From Microbacterium sp. ABRD28 (GTDB lineage: Bacteria; Actinomycetota; Actinomycetes; Actinomycetales; Microbacteriaceae), in assembly GCF_003850245.1 (NCBI RefSeq), contig NZ_CP031015.1, forward strand, positions 1,178,001 to 1,242,000: a stretch of DNA of 64,000 nucleotides, in the 5' to 3' direction. The translations under genes were made by a program, and so were the position numbers. The notes under the pieces are model-generated. The model was not told where the DNA came from and searched no databases. It saw only the letters and a program-made list of their open reading frames with translations. Shown here piece after piece: positions 1-8,332 of the stretch (position 1 is the first letter of the stretch; each line of letters starts with the position of its first letter).

Positions 1-331
1 CGACGGCCCCCGGCGCCTTCCGGGCGCGCTGGTTGAAGGCCGTCCAGGCCGGCCGATGCTGAAGATCCATCGACGACGCGTAGGCGTAGAGCTTCTCGAT
101 CGACGACCAGTACTGGACGACATACGGCCCACCCGCCCCGAGGAGGAGCTGCGCACCCAGGAGCCCGGAGTCCGTGTCGGTCATCTGCTCCCGCAGCATT
201 CTCGGCATGGCCGTGAACACCGGCAACCACTGGTCGAATCGCCACCAGCGGTTGATCTGCATCCCGATGTGGAAGACCACGAGCTCCCCCTCGTGGCGAT
301 GCGTCATGCGGCCTACGGCGATCTTGCTCAT
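1..331 (-). CDS. DUF4188 domain-containing protein (partial, C-terminus outside window)
   Basis: Reading the reverse strand from an ATG at 331 gives at least 110 residues beginning MSKIAVGRMTHRHEGELVV and containing QINRWWRFDQWLP and VVQYWSSIEKLYAYA. This is the pattern of the DUF4188 family, small proteins with a monooxygenase-like ferredoxin fold whose substrate is unknown. The gene runs off the left edge, so its end is not visible. It is divergent from the MerR gene at 399 and shares a palindromic intergenic region with it, so it is the likely target of that regulator. The family assignment is from recognition of the motif pattern only. Confidence 0.8.
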   Translation of the reverse strand, partial: MSKIAVGRMTHRHEGELVVFHIGMQINRWWRFDQWLPVFTAMPRMLREQMTDTDSGLLGAQLLLGAGGPYVVQYWSSIEKLYAYASSMDLQHRPAWTAFNQRARKAPGAV

Positions 332-345
332 CGTGAAGTCCTTTC

Positions 346-382
346 GATAGTGACGCTATCCAGTATGGATAGTTGTACTATC
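346..382. promoter_or_regulatory. Nested inverted repeat, likely MerR operator/promoter
   Basis: A perfect 7-bp palindrome CTATCCA-GTA-TGGATAG lies at 356-372. It is nested inside an outer pair, GATAGT (346-351) and ACTATC (377-382). A TACTAT hexamer at 376-381 could be the -10 of the rightward promoter, with the palindrome in the spacer, which is how MerR-type promoters are built. It sits between the divergent DUF4188 and MerR genes and probably controls both. The regulator assignment is inferred from position. Confidence 0.6.
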
Positions 383-398
383 TAATGCAAGGAGGGAT

Positions 399-1004
399 AT
401 GCGGATCTCTGAGCTCGCGGCCACAGCGGATGTCGCCGTGCCGACCATCAAGTACTACCTGCGCGAAGGACTGCTGCCCGAAGGAGTCCGCACGGCGGCC
501 ACCCAGGCCGACTACGGCCCGCGACACGTCGAACGGCTCCGGGTCGTGCGGGCGCTCGTGGCCGCAGGGGTCAGTGTGGCCGAGATCCGCCACGTCGTCG
601 CGGCGCTCGATGACCCGCCGGCGGGATCCTACGATCTGCTCGGCATCGCCCACAGCGCCGTGACCCCCAGCGTGCCCGACGACATCGACACCGCCAGTGC
701 TGAGGATCTGTACGAGCGTCTGGGTGGAGAGCCCGGCACATGCGAGCCTCGCCTGCTCGGCGGGCTCGCCGTGGCGCTCGCGACCCTCGAGCGGGCGGGC
801 TTCCGTGTGCCGGTCGATGTCCTCGACGCGTACGTCCGTTCGGCGCGGCAGATCGCCGACGCGGAGATCGCCGGTATCCCGGACGATTCGATCGAGAGCG
901 CGGTGCGGTATGTGGTGCTCGGCACCGTCTTGACCGAACCACTGTTGCTGGCCCTTCGTCGCGCTGCGCAACAGATCGTCTCGAGCGAGCGATACGGCGC
1001 CTGA
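399..1004 (+). CDS. MerR family transcriptional regulator
   Basis: 201-residue protein. The N-terminal 70 residues are a winged-helix MerR domain (MRISELAATADVAVPTIKYY, then YGPRHVERLRVVRALV). The rest is an alpha-helical effector region with no cysteine cluster, so a metal sensor is unlikely. The start at 399 has an AAGGAGG ribosome site at 389-395, close to the ATG. It is divergent from the DUF4188 gene and immediately downstream of the nested palindrome at 346-382, which suggests autoregulation and control of its neighbour. The inducer is unknown. Confidence 0.85.
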   Translation: MRISELAATADVAVPTIKYYLREGLLPEGVRTAATQADYGPRHVERLRVVRALVAAGVSVAEIRHVVAALDDPPAGSYDLLGIAHSAVTPSVPDDIDTASAEDLYERLGGEPGTCEPRLLGGLAVALATLERAGFRVPVDVLDAYVRSARQIADAEIAGIPDDSIESAVRYVVLGTVLTEPLLLALRRAAQQIVSSERYGA

Positions 1005-1016
1005 CGCCGCGCGACG

Positions 1017-2060
1017 TCAGTCGGAGTCGGCGATGGTGAAGCCCGTGGACTCGCGCCGCACGACCCGGAAGTCCGGTTTGTACGTCTCGGGCGGTCGGCG
1101 CTCGCCCTTCTCCTTGATGCGCTCGATCAGGCGGTCGACCGCGATCGCAGCGATCTCATCCCGACCGGTGTCGATCGTCGACATCGAGGGGACAGAGTAT
1201 TTACTCTCGTCGATGTTGTCGAACCCGATGACGGCGACGTCCTCCGGTACGCGGAGGCCCTCCTCGCCCAGCGCGCGAAGCACGCCCAAACCCAGGGTGT
1301 CGGTGAGGGCGAAGACGGCGTCGAAGTCCACGCCGTCCGCCACGAGGCGGTGGATGGCCGCCGCGCCGCCGGCGCGGTTCCAGTCGGACATGACCGTCGG
1401 GCGGACGAGGACCGGGTCGAAGGGGAGCCCTGCCCGCTCGAGCGCGCGACGGTAGCCTCGTAGCCGCAGATTCGCAGAGTTCGCCTCGTCGTCGCGGTGA
1501 CGCGGGTCGGCGCCGATGAGGGCGATGCGGCGGCGGCCGATGTCGATGAGGTGCTCGACGGCGGCTTGGGCGGACGTCATGTTGTGCATCGTGACGTGAT
1601 CGGTCGGCCCGCCGAAGATCCGCTCGCCCAGCAGCACGAGCGGCCCGTCCGCGGTGAGCAGCGAGGCGTCGGCCTGACCGAGGCTCACGGGGCTGAAGAG
1701 CAGCCCGTCGAGGAAGCGCGGGCGACTGCCCGACACGGCACGCACCTCGGCCTCGCGCTGGCCACCGGTCTGCTCCACCATCACGCCCAGCCCGCGGGCC
1801 TCCGCCGCGCGGATCACCGCGTCGGCGAGTTCGGCGAAGTAGTTCTCCCGCAGGGACGGGACGGCGAGCCCGATGACCCCGGTGCGTCCGGACCGCAGTC
1901 CGCGCGCAGAGAGGTTGGGGCGGTAATCGAGCTGTGCGATCGCCTCGTTGACCCGATCGCGCGTACCGGGCCGCACGTGCGGATGGTCGTTGATGACGTT
2001 GGACACCGTCTTGATCGACACGCCGGCGACGCGGGCGACGTCGTGCAACGTGGGGCCCAT
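1017..2060 (-). CDS. LacI family regulator of the arabinofuranoside locus
   Basis: 347 residues with the classic LacI layout. The N-terminal helix-turn-helix (TLHDVARVAGVSIKTVSNVIN) and hinge helix (YRPNLSARGLRSGRTGVIGL) are followed by a periplasmic-binding-type sugar domain that ends with the usual VAVIGFDNID and PSMSTIDTGRDEI segments. The ATG at 2060 has AGGAG about 7 nt upstream. It is divergent from the binding-protein/permease/GH51 operon at 2316, and two AACGTT-centred sites lie between them. It is therefore the probable local repressor, released by an arabinose-type sugar; the ligand is inferred from the adjacent GH51 gene. Confidence 0.9.
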   Translation of the reverse strand: MGPTLHDVARVAGVSIKTVSNVINDHPHVRPGTRDRVNEAIAQLDYRPNLSARGLRSGRTGVIGLAVPSLRENYFAELADAVIRAAEARGLGVMVEQTGGQREAEVRAVSGSRPRFLDGLLFSPVSLGQADASLLTADGPLVLLGERIFGGPTDHVTMHNMTSAQAAVEHLIDIGRRRIALIGADPRHRDDEANSANLRLRGYRRALERAGLPFDPVLVRPTVMSDWNRAGGAAAIHRLVADGVDFDAVFALTDTLGLGVLRALGEEGLRVPEDVAVIGFDNIDESKYSVPSMSTIDTGRDEIAAIAVDRLIERIKEKGERRPPETYKPDFRVVRRESTGFTIADSD

Positions 2061-2162
2061 GGGCGTGCTCCTGACTCCGCTTTCTCCTCCACCCTAGGGC
2101 TTCTTCGCCTTGCTGCGAGCCGTCCCGCATCCGTGCGGGGGTCGTCGGGTGATAAGAGCACC

Positions 2163-2220
2163 TTGACACGAATCCGGGCGCGTGCCAATGTTTTTCTAAC
2201 GTTGGAATACAACGTTGGAA
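2163..2220 (+). promoter_or_regulatory. Promoter with two AACGTT-centred LacI-type operators
   Basis: A TTGACA -35-like hexamer at 2163-2168 is followed by two copies of AACGTTGGAA at 2199-2208 and 2211-2220. Their palindromic AACGTT cores are spaced 12 bp apart. No good -10 is visible at the expected distance, so the promoter call is weaker than the operator call. Position between the LacI gene and the sugar-uptake operon suggests that the regulator binds here. Confidence 0.55.
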
Positions 2221-2315
2221 ATGCTTCCCGGATGGCGACATCCCCTGGCGCGTCGACGCGCGGGAAGTAGGTCGCGCACCGACGAAGAAGTCCCGCAACC
2301 CCGAAAGGAATCCCC

Positions 2316-3677
2316 GTGAAGACGAAGCCAGTCCTTGCTGCCATGGCAACGATCGCGCTCGCCACCGGCCTTGCTGCCTGCTCGAATGGAGGCGGCGGCG
2401 GAGACGCTGGAGGCGGAAACGGCGCCAGCAACTGCGAGAACACCATCCCCAAGCCCGACCTGCCGGTGGTCACGCTGTGGGCGTGGTACCCCAACATGGA
2501 AGACGTCGCCGACAACTTCAACGAGGCCAACGACGAAGTTCAGGTCTGCTGGACGAACGTGGGGGCCGGCGGCCCGGCATACGAGCGCCTGCAGACCGCC
2601 GTCTCCGCCGGCAGCGGTGCCGCGGACGTCGTGATGGTCGAGTCCGACCGCATCCCGAGCTTCCAGGTCCAGGGCGCCTTCGTCGACCTGCGGGACCTCG
2701 GCTACGAAGAGGTCCAGGACAACTTCAGCGAAGGCGCGTGGCAGGACGTCTCCGTCGGCGACGGCATCTACGGCGCTCCGATCGACGGTGGCCCCATGGG
2801 CATGATATATCGCACCGACATCTTCGAGGAGTACGGCATCACTCCGCCCACCACGTGGGAGGAGTTCGAAGCGGCTGCCCGTACCGTGCGTGACGCCGGT
2901 GGGCCGTACTTCGCCGACTTCGCGGCGAACCAGCCCGCCTTCGTCACGGCGCTGATGTATCAGACCGGAGCGGAGCCCTTCACCTACACCCCCGAGAACG
3001 AGGGTGAGATCTCGATCAACCTCGATGACCCGGCCATCAAGGACATGCTCGACTACTGGGCGAACCTCGTCTCAGAGGACCTGGTGGGCACGCAGGATCA
3101 GTTCACCCCGGAGTACATCTCAGGCGTGATCGGCGGAGATTATGCCACCTACCTGTCTGCCGCATGGGCTCCCGGGTACCTGCAGGGCGCCGGCGTCGGT
3201 GAGGGCGCGGACGCGGGCGTCTGGGCCACGGCTCCGATGCCGCAGTGGGATCCTGCGGACCCGGTCGCGATCAACTGGGGTGGTTCCGCGTTCGCCGTGA
3301 CCAGCCAGGCCAGCGACCCCGAGCTCGCCGCCCAGGTGGCCTTCGGCGTCTACGCCGACCAGGCCTCGCTCGACCAGGGCTGGCGCGAGCAGATCATCTT
3401 TCCGCTGAACGTCGACGTCCTCGACTCCCCGGAGTTCCAGGATTACGAGGTGCCCTTCTTCAACGGCCGGCAGGCCAACAAGGAGGTGTACGTTCCCGCC
3501 GCGAACGCGTACACCGGCATGGTGTACACGCCGATCGGGCAGTACTACTACTCCGCGCTGACCGAACAGCTCGCACGGATCAACGACGGTTCCGCGACCG
3601 GCTCGGAGGCGGCCGACGCCCTCCAGGCCGACCTCGTGGCCTACGCCGAGGAGCAGGGATTCACCGTCGTCGATTGA
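2316..3677 (+). CDS. Sugar ABC transporter substrate-binding lipoprotein
   Basis: 453 residues. The signal peptide ends in a lipobox (GLAAC, Cys about residue 22), followed by a Gly/Asn linker, so it is a membrane-anchored lipoprotein. The rest matches CUT1-family extracellular solute-binding proteins (WAWYPNMEDVADNFNEAN near the mature start). The GTG start at 2316 follows AAAGGAA. It is first in an operon with two permeases and a GH51 arabinofuranosidase, so the likely ligand is arabinose-containing oligosaccharide. That substrate is inferred from context. Confidence 0.9.
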   Translation: MKTKPVLAAMATIALATGLAACSNGGGGGDAGGGNGASNCENTIPKPDLPVVTLWAWYPNMEDVADNFNEANDEVQVCWTNVGAGGPAYERLQTAVSAGSGAADVVMVESDRIPSFQVQGAFVDLRDLGYEEVQDNFSEGAWQDVSVGDGIYGAPIDGGPMGMIYRTDIFEEYGITPPTTWEEFEAAARTVRDAGGPYFADFAANQPAFVTALMYQTGAEPFTYTPENEGEISINLDDPAIKDMLDYWANLVSEDLVGTQDQFTPEYISGVIGGDYATYLSAAWAPGYLQGAGVGEGADAGVWATAPMPQWDPADPVAINWGGSAFAVTSQASDPELAAQVAFGVYADQASLDQGWREQIIFPLNVDVLDSPEFQDYEVPFFNGRQANKEVYVPAANAYTGMVYTPIGQYYYSALTEQLARINDGSATGSEAADALQADLVAYAEEQGFTVVD

Positions 3678-3687
3678 GGTGACGGTA

Positions 3688-3722
3688 GGGGGTCGGACAG
3701 TGCTCACGCGGTCCGATCCCCC
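3688..3722 (+). terminator. Intercistronic hairpin between binding protein and permease
   Basis: GGGGGTCGGAC (3688-3698) can pair with GTCCGATCCCCC (3711-3722), with a single bulge and a 12-nt loop. There is no U-tract. Hairpins at this spot often stabilise the upstream mRNA or attenuate read-through, so that the binding protein is made in excess over the permeases. That role is inference here. Confidence 0.5.
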
Positions 3723-3749
3723 ACCGCACCCTCGCCCCGGAGGCACATC

Positions 3750-4697
3750 ATGACCGTCACTCTCGCAACACCCGAGCGCGAAAGCGCCACGCACAACAAG
3801 AAGGGACGCCGCCGCTCCGCCGCCGCGCGACAGAACCTCGTCGGATGGCTCTTCGTCGGGCCGTTCGCCGTCGTCTTCCTCGCGCTGCTCGTTCTGCCGA
3901 TCGGATTCGCGTTCTACCTGAGCATGTTCCAGTCCTCGCTGATCGGCGGGGAGCGGTTCGTGCTGTTCGACAACTACATCAAGGCGTTCACCGATCCGTC
4001 GTTCCTCAGCGGGGCGTGGTTCGTCATCAGCTTCTCGCTGGTGCTCATCCCGCTGCAGATGGCCGTCTCCCTCGCGGTGGCTCTGATGCTCGACATCATG
4101 ACCACGCGGTTCGCCCGCTTCTCGCGGCTGATGATCTTCATGCCCTATGCGATCCCCACCGTCATCGGTGCCCTGATGTGGGGGTTCCTCTACAGCAGCA
4201 ACTTCGGCCCGCTGGCGGAGATCTTCGGGATCTTCGGCGCGACGGCACCGAACTTCCTCAGCAGCAACCTGATCTTCTACGGCCTGCTCAACATTGTGAC
4301 GTGGCAGTGGGCCGGCTACTACATGATCATCCTCTACGCGGCGCTCCAGGGAATCGACCCGACGCTGTACGAGGCGGCCCGTATCGACGGCGCGTCGCAG
4401 TGGCAGATCGTCCTGCGCATCAAGATCCCCCTCATCGCGCCGGCGCTCCTGCTGATCCTGGTCTTCGCCCTCATCGGGACGCTGCAGTTCTTCAACGAGC
4501 CGAAGATCCTCCAACAACTGGCAGCCGGAGCCATACCCAATGACTTCACGCCGAACATGTATGCGTACCAGCAGGCCTTCTCGCTGGCCAATGACAACTA
4601 CGGTTCCGCGATCTCGTTCGCGTTGGGCGCGGTGGTCTTCATCTGCGTGTACATCTTCCTGTTCGCGACCCGCAAGCGAGGGAGCTTCATCTCATGA
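3750..4697 (+). CDS. CUT1 sugar ABC transporter permease (MalF-like)
   Basis: 315 residues. After a basic cytoplasmic N-terminus, the first membrane span begins near residue 30 and about six spans are visible. The cytoplasmic EAA loop that contacts the ATPase reads EAARIDGASQWQIVLRIKIP. It pairs with the MalG-like permease that starts at 4694 with an ATGA overlap. The two should form the membrane channel for the lipoprotein at 2316. No ATPase gene is present in the locus. Confidence 0.92.
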   Translation: MTVTLATPERESATHNKKGRRRSAAARQNLVGWLFVGPFAVVFLALLVLPIGFAFYLSMFQSSLIGGERFVLFDNYIKAFTDPSFLSGAWFVISFSLVLIPLQMAVSLAVALMLDIMTTRFARFSRLMIFMPYAIPTVIGALMWGFLYSSNFGPLAEIFGIFGATAPNFLSSNLIFYGLLNIVTWQWAGYYMIILYAALQGIDPTLYEAARIDGASQWQIVLRIKIPLIAPALLLILVFALIGTLQFFNEPKILQQLAAGAIPNDFTPNMYAYQQAFSLANDNYGSAISFALGAVVFICVYIFLFATRKRGSFIS

Positions 4698-5623
4698 GCG
4701 TCACACCGGTCGAGCGTCCGAAAACGCGGCGCGCTTCGGGCAAGCTCGTCGAACGGCGATCCGATCCCCGACGTGTCGGCGGTCGCATCCCGCTCAACAT
4801 CGTCCTCGCCCTCCTGATGATCTACTTCCTCATCCCGTTCTGGTGGCTGATCGTCAACAGTTCGAAGGATGCAGCGAGCCTGTTCGGCGGGGGAAGTGCG
4901 CTGTGGTTCGGCGACAACATCGACTACGTCCAGAACTTCACCGATCTGTTCACGTACAGCGGCGGCATCTACGCCCGCTGGCTCGGCAACTCCGCCCTCT
5001 ACGCCCTGGCGGGCGGCATCGGGGCGACGGTGCTCGCGGTGCTCGCCGGGTACGGCTTCGCGAAGTACAGCTTCGCGGGGCGCCGGTTCGGCTTCGCCGT
5101 CATCCTGGGTGCGGTCATGGTGCCCACGACCGCGCTGGTCATCCCGACCTTCGTCCTGTTCGCCGAAGCCGGGCTCACGAACACCATCTGGGCGGTGATC
5201 CTCCCGACCCTGCTGAACCCGTTCGGTGTGTATCTGATGTGCGTCTACGCGCGAGATGCCGTGCCCGACGAGCTGCTCGACGCTGCGCGCGTGGACGGCG
5301 CGGGGGAGTTCCGTACGTTCGCGACGGTCGCCCTGCCACTGCTGCGGCCGGCGATGGTGACCGTGCTGCTGCTCTCGGTGGTGTCATCGTGGAACAACTA
5401 CTTCCTGCCGCTGGTCATGCTCTCGGACAACCGGCTGTTCCCCGTGACGGTCGGGATCGGTCTGTGGCAGTCCACGGCCTCGTCCTACGGCGCGGCCGGA
5501 GGCCAGACCCTGTGGAGCATCATCATCCTCGGCTCGCTCGTCTCGGTGATCCCGCTGATCATCGCCTTCCTGACCCTCCAGCGGTACTGGCGGGGCGGGC
5601 TGGCGATCGGAAGCCTCAAGTGA
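4694..5623 (+). CDS. CUT1 sugar ABC transporter permease (MalG-like)
   Basis: 309 residues with about six membrane spans. The EAA loop reads DAARVDGAGEFRTFATVALP, and the C-terminus ends in the usual basic segment. The start overlaps the stop of the preceding permease (ATGA at 4694-4697), which indicates translational coupling. It is the second half of the heterodimeric permease for the putative arabino-oligosaccharide importer and is followed closely by the GH51 gene. Confidence 0.92.
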   Translation: MSVTPVERPKTRRASGKLVERRSDPRRVGGRIPLNIVLALLMIYFLIPFWWLIVNSSKDAASLFGGGSALWFGDNIDYVQNFTDLFTYSGGIYARWLGNSALYALAGGIGATVLAVLAGYGFAKYSFAGRRFGFAVILGAVMVPTTALVIPTFVLFAEAGLTNTIWAVILPTLLNPFGVYLMCVYARDAVPDELLDAARVDGAGEFRTFATVALPLLRPAMVTVLLLSVVSSWNNYFLPLVMLSDNRLFPVTVGIGLWQSTASSYGAAGGQTLWSIIILGSLVSVIPLIIAFLTLQRYWRGGLAIGSLK

Positions 5624-5676
5624 TCCTCGGCCCGCGCCGCACGTCCTGCTGAACCCGCCCTTCCCGAAAGAGAAGC

Positions 5677-7191
5677 ATGATCCGCGCACATCTCACCATC
5701 GACCCGCACTTCGCCGTCGGCCCCATCAACCGACGTCTGTTCGGCTCCTTCGTCGAGCATCTCGGGCGGTGCGTCTACGACGGCATCTACGAGCCGGGTC
5801 ACCCCTCGGCTGATGAGGAGGGCTTCCGCGCCGACGTCATCGATCTCGTGCGCGAGCTCGGCGTGTCAACGATCCGCTACCCCGGCGGAAACTTCGTCTC
5901 GGGGTACCGGTGGGAGGACGGTGTCGGACCCCGCGAGGAGCGGCCCCGCCGGCTCGACCTGGCGTGGCACTCGACCGAGACGAACGAGATCGGCCTCGAC
6001 GAGTTCGCCTCGTGGATGAAGAAGGTCGACGGCGAGCTGATGTACGCGGTGAACCTCGGCACCCGCGGGGTGCTCGAGGCCCTCGACGTGCTGGAGTACG
6101 CCAACATCCGCTCCGGCACACGGCTCTCGGACGAGCGCGTCGCCAACGGGCACGCCGAACCCCACGACATCCGCATGTGGTGTCTCGGCAACGAGATGGA
6201 TGGGCCGTGGCAGCTCGGCTACAGCACGGCGGAGAACTACGCGCAGCTCGCGGCCACGACCGCGCGAGCGATGCGTCAGGTCGACCCCGATCTCGAGCTC
6301 GTCGTCTGCGGCAGCTCGGGTGCGGGAATGCCGACGTTCGGCGAGTGGGAGCGCGTCGTCCTGGAGCACACGTACGACAACGTCGACTACATCTCCTGCC
6401 ACGCGTACTACGAGCCCGCGAGCGACGACGTGGCGAGCTTCCTGGCATCGGGCGTCGATATGGATCGCTTCATCGAGGCGGTCGTGGCCACCGCCGACCA
6501 CGTCAAGGCGATGAAGCGGAGCGAGAAGACGATCAACATCTCCTTCGACGAGTGGAACGTCTGGTACCAGTCGCGCTACAACGAGGTCGACAAGATCACG
6601 GATGTCGCGGACTGGCCGGTCGCACCCAGGCTGCTCGAAGACCGGTACACCGTGCTCGACGCCGTCGTCTTCGGAAGCCTCATGATCTCGCTCATCCGGC
6701 ACGCCGACCGGGTGACGTCGGCGAGCCTTGCGCAGCTGGTGAACGTCATCGCACCGATCATGACCGAGCCCGGCGGTCCGGCATGGCGGCAAACGACGTT
6801 CTATCCGTTCTCGCTGACCTCGCAGCTCGCGCGCGGCGTCGCCCTCGAGCTCAAGCTCGACAGCCCGACCTACGAGACGGCGAAGTTCGGCGAGGTGCCG
6901 ATCGTCGACGCCGTTGCGACGATCGATCCTGACAGTGGTGCCATCACGGTCTTCGCCGTCAACCGCAGCCTCACGGACGAGGTCACTCTCGAGATCGACT
7001 CCACGGCGCTCGCAGGTGGCGTCTCATCCGCGACGGCGACATCGATCTTCGACGACGACATCCATGCCGCGAACACGCTCGAACAGCCCGACCGGGTGAC
7101 GCCGAAGGTCAACGACTCGGTGGAGATCGCCGACGGAGCCATCGCCCTCACCCTGCCCCCCTGCTCGTGGACGGTCCTGACCGCCGAGTGA
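5677..7191 (+). CDS. abfA: Alpha-L-arabinofuranosidase, GH51
   Basis: 504 residues, full length for intracellular GH51 enzymes, with no signal peptide. It should remove terminal alpha-L-arabinofuranosyl residues from imported oligosaccharides in the cytoplasm. The acid/base Glu lies in WCLGNEMDGPW (E173) and the nucleophile Glu in ISFDEWNVWY (E292). The N-terminus (FAVGPINRRLFGSFVEHLGR) and the C-terminal beta-sandwich ending in PPCSWTVL are also typical. It is last in the operon that starts at 2316. Confidence 0.95.
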   Translation: MIRAHLTIDPHFAVGPINRRLFGSFVEHLGRCVYDGIYEPGHPSADEEGFRADVIDLVRELGVSTIRYPGGNFVSGYRWEDGVGPREERPRRLDLAWHSTETNEIGLDEFASWMKKVDGELMYAVNLGTRGVLEALDVLEYANIRSGTRLSDERVANGHAEPHDIRMWCLGNEMDGPWQLGYSTAENYAQLAATTARAMRQVDPDLELVVCGSSGAGMPTFGEWERVVLEHTYDNVDYISCHAYYEPASDDVASFLASGVDMDRFIEAVVATADHVKAMKRSEKTINISFDEWNVWYQSRYNEVDKITDVADWPVAPRLLEDRYTVLDAVVFGSLMISLIRHADRVTSASLAQLVNVIAPIMTEPGGPAWRQTTFYPFSLTSQLARGVALELKLDSPTYETAKFGEVPIVDAVATIDPDSGAITVFAVNRSLTDEVTLEIDSTALAGGVSSATATSIFDDDIHAANTLEQPDRVTPKVNDSVEIADGAIALTLPPCSWTVLTAE

Positions 7192-7231
7192 TCTCCGCCT
7201 CTCCGTTCGCTCACGGCGAACGCCGCGGCAC

Positions 7232-7258
7232 TTAGCACTCTCCACCCTCGAGTGCTAA
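7232..7258. promoter_or_regulatory. CIRCE element (HrcA operator)
   Basis: TTAGCACTC (7232-7240), nine bases, then GAGTGCTAA (7250-7258). This matches the CIRCE consensus exactly in both arms and spacing. CIRCE is the binding site of the HrcA heat-shock repressor. It lies 63 bp upstream of the hsp20 start and 10 bp upstream of the HAIR site. Confidence 0.95.
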
Positions 7259-7268
7259 CCTGGACGTA

Positions 7269-7289
7269 CTTGAGTCAAGCTGACTCAAG
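7269..7289. promoter_or_regulatory. HAIR element (HspR operator)
   Basis: CTTGAGT (7269-7275), seven bases, then ACTCAAG (7283-7289). This is a perfect copy of the HspR-associated inverted repeat consensus. HspR is the actinobacterial MerR-like heat-shock repressor that uses DnaK as co-repressor. It is placed between CIRCE and the hsp20 start. Confidence 0.95.
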
Positions 7290-7321
7290 TTCCAGATTTC
7301 GTCCAGTGAAGGAGACCGAAC

Positions 7322-7795
7322 ATGGCGACGTATGACCCGTTCCGTGACCTCGACCGTCTCGCGACGAGCTTCTTCGATGCCCGTCGCGGTCCTCGCCGCA
7401 TGCCGATGGACCTCTACCGCGACGGTGACCACTATGTGCTCACCGCCGACCTGCCCGGCATCGACCCCGGCTCGGTCGACATCGACGTGGACGGCCAGCT
7501 GCTGACCATCCGCGCCGAGCGCACGCTCAGTGCCGGTGACGGCGTGAAGTGGATCACGCGCGAGCGTGAGGCCGCGAGCTTCGTGCGACAGCTGAACCTC
7601 GGCCAGGGCATCGACACCGACCGCATCGCGGCCAGCTACAGCAACGGCGTGCTCAGCGTCACCATCCCGGTGAGCGAGAAGGCCAAGCCACGCAAGATCG
7701 AGGTCGCCACCGAGAACGGTGCGCAGGTGCTGCAGGCGCACGAGACCGCTTCGGCGTCGAGTGCGGTAGATCACCCGCAGCCGGTCGAACAGTAA
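7322..7795 (+). CDS. Hsp20/alpha-crystallin small heat-shock protein
   Basis: 157 residues. The alpha-crystallin domain covers roughly residues 22-125 (YVLTADLPGIDPGSVDIDV, then the C-terminal strand GVLSVTIPV). It holds unfolding proteins in the cytoplasm for refolding by DnaK/ClpB. Start at 7322 has GAAGGAGA upstream (7309-7316). Regulation is directly legible: a perfect CIRCE and a perfect HAIR site precede the gene, so HrcA and HspR should both repress it. A strong hairpin terminator follows. Confidence 0.95.
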   Translation: MATYDPFRDLDRLATSFFDARRGPRRMPMDLYRDGDHYVLTADLPGIDPGSVDIDVDGQLLTIRAERTLSAGDGVKWITREREAASFVRQLNLGQGIDTDRIAASYSNGVLSVTIPVSEKAKPRKIEVATENGAQVLQAHETASASSAVDHPQPVEQ

Positions 7796-7819
7796 ACCGC
7801 GTCCGTCGACGGCGCACCT

Positions 7820-7861
7820 CGCGACGCCCCCGTCGGGTCCTCACTCGGCGGGGGCGTCGCG
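7820..7861. terminator. Bidirectional hairpin terminator
   Basis: A perfect 13-bp stem, CGCGACGCCCCCG (7820-7832) with CGGGGGCGTCGCG (7849-7861), lies between the convergent hsp20 and MarR genes. The right arm overlaps the last codons of marR. There is no clear U-tract on either side, as is common in GC-rich actinobacteria. Confidence 0.7.
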
Positions 7862-8284
7862 CGTCCGGAGCTTGGTGGTGAGTTCGCGCAGTTGGGCGAG
7901 CTCGGACTCGTTCAGCACCGACATCCGCTCCGCGATGTGGGCGGCATGAACCCGTGCCACGTCGCGGAATGCGCGGGCGCCCGCCTCCGTCGCCCGGACG
8001 AGCGACCCGCGTCCATCATCGGGGTCGGGGCGCTTCGTGACGTATCCGCGGGCGACCATCCGGTCGACGAGGCGCGACACCGAGGGCTGGCTGACGAGCA
8101 TCAGGCGCGTGATGTCACGCAGTCGCGCGGTCATGTCGGGCGCCCGGGTCACCGTCAGGAGCACGTCATACTCGCCCTGCTGCAGCGGCGCATCGCTGAA
8201 GTCGCGGCCCAGATCGGCGAACAGCTCGTGCTGCGCACGAAAGAGGCTTTCCCATGCCTCGACGGCGAGGCGACGATCGTTCAC
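7841..8284 (-). CDS. MarR family transcriptional regulator
   Basis: 147 residues when started at the GTG at 8284. The centre is a winged helix (RDITRLMLVSQPSVSRLVDRMVARGYVTKRPDPDDGRGSL is split over recognition helix and wing) flanked by dimerisation helices. A much longer open frame extends upstream on this strand, but it crosses the DUF2207 gene and has no protein-like character. Convergent with hsp20 and divergent from the DUF2207 gene at 8333; the 48-bp gap between the latter probably holds its operator. Ligand unknown. Confidence 0.85.
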   Translation of the reverse strand: MNDRRLAVEAWESLFRAQHELFADLGRDFSDAPLQQGEYDVLLTVTRAPDMTARLRDITRLMLVSQPSVSRLVDRMVARGYVTKRPDPDDGRGSLVRATEAGARAFRDVARVHAAHIAERMSVLNESELAQLRELTTKLRTRDAPAE

Positions 8285-8332
8285 GGCCCCAGGGTATCCG
8301 GTGGCGGCGACGCCGCCATCTAGGCTGAGCGC

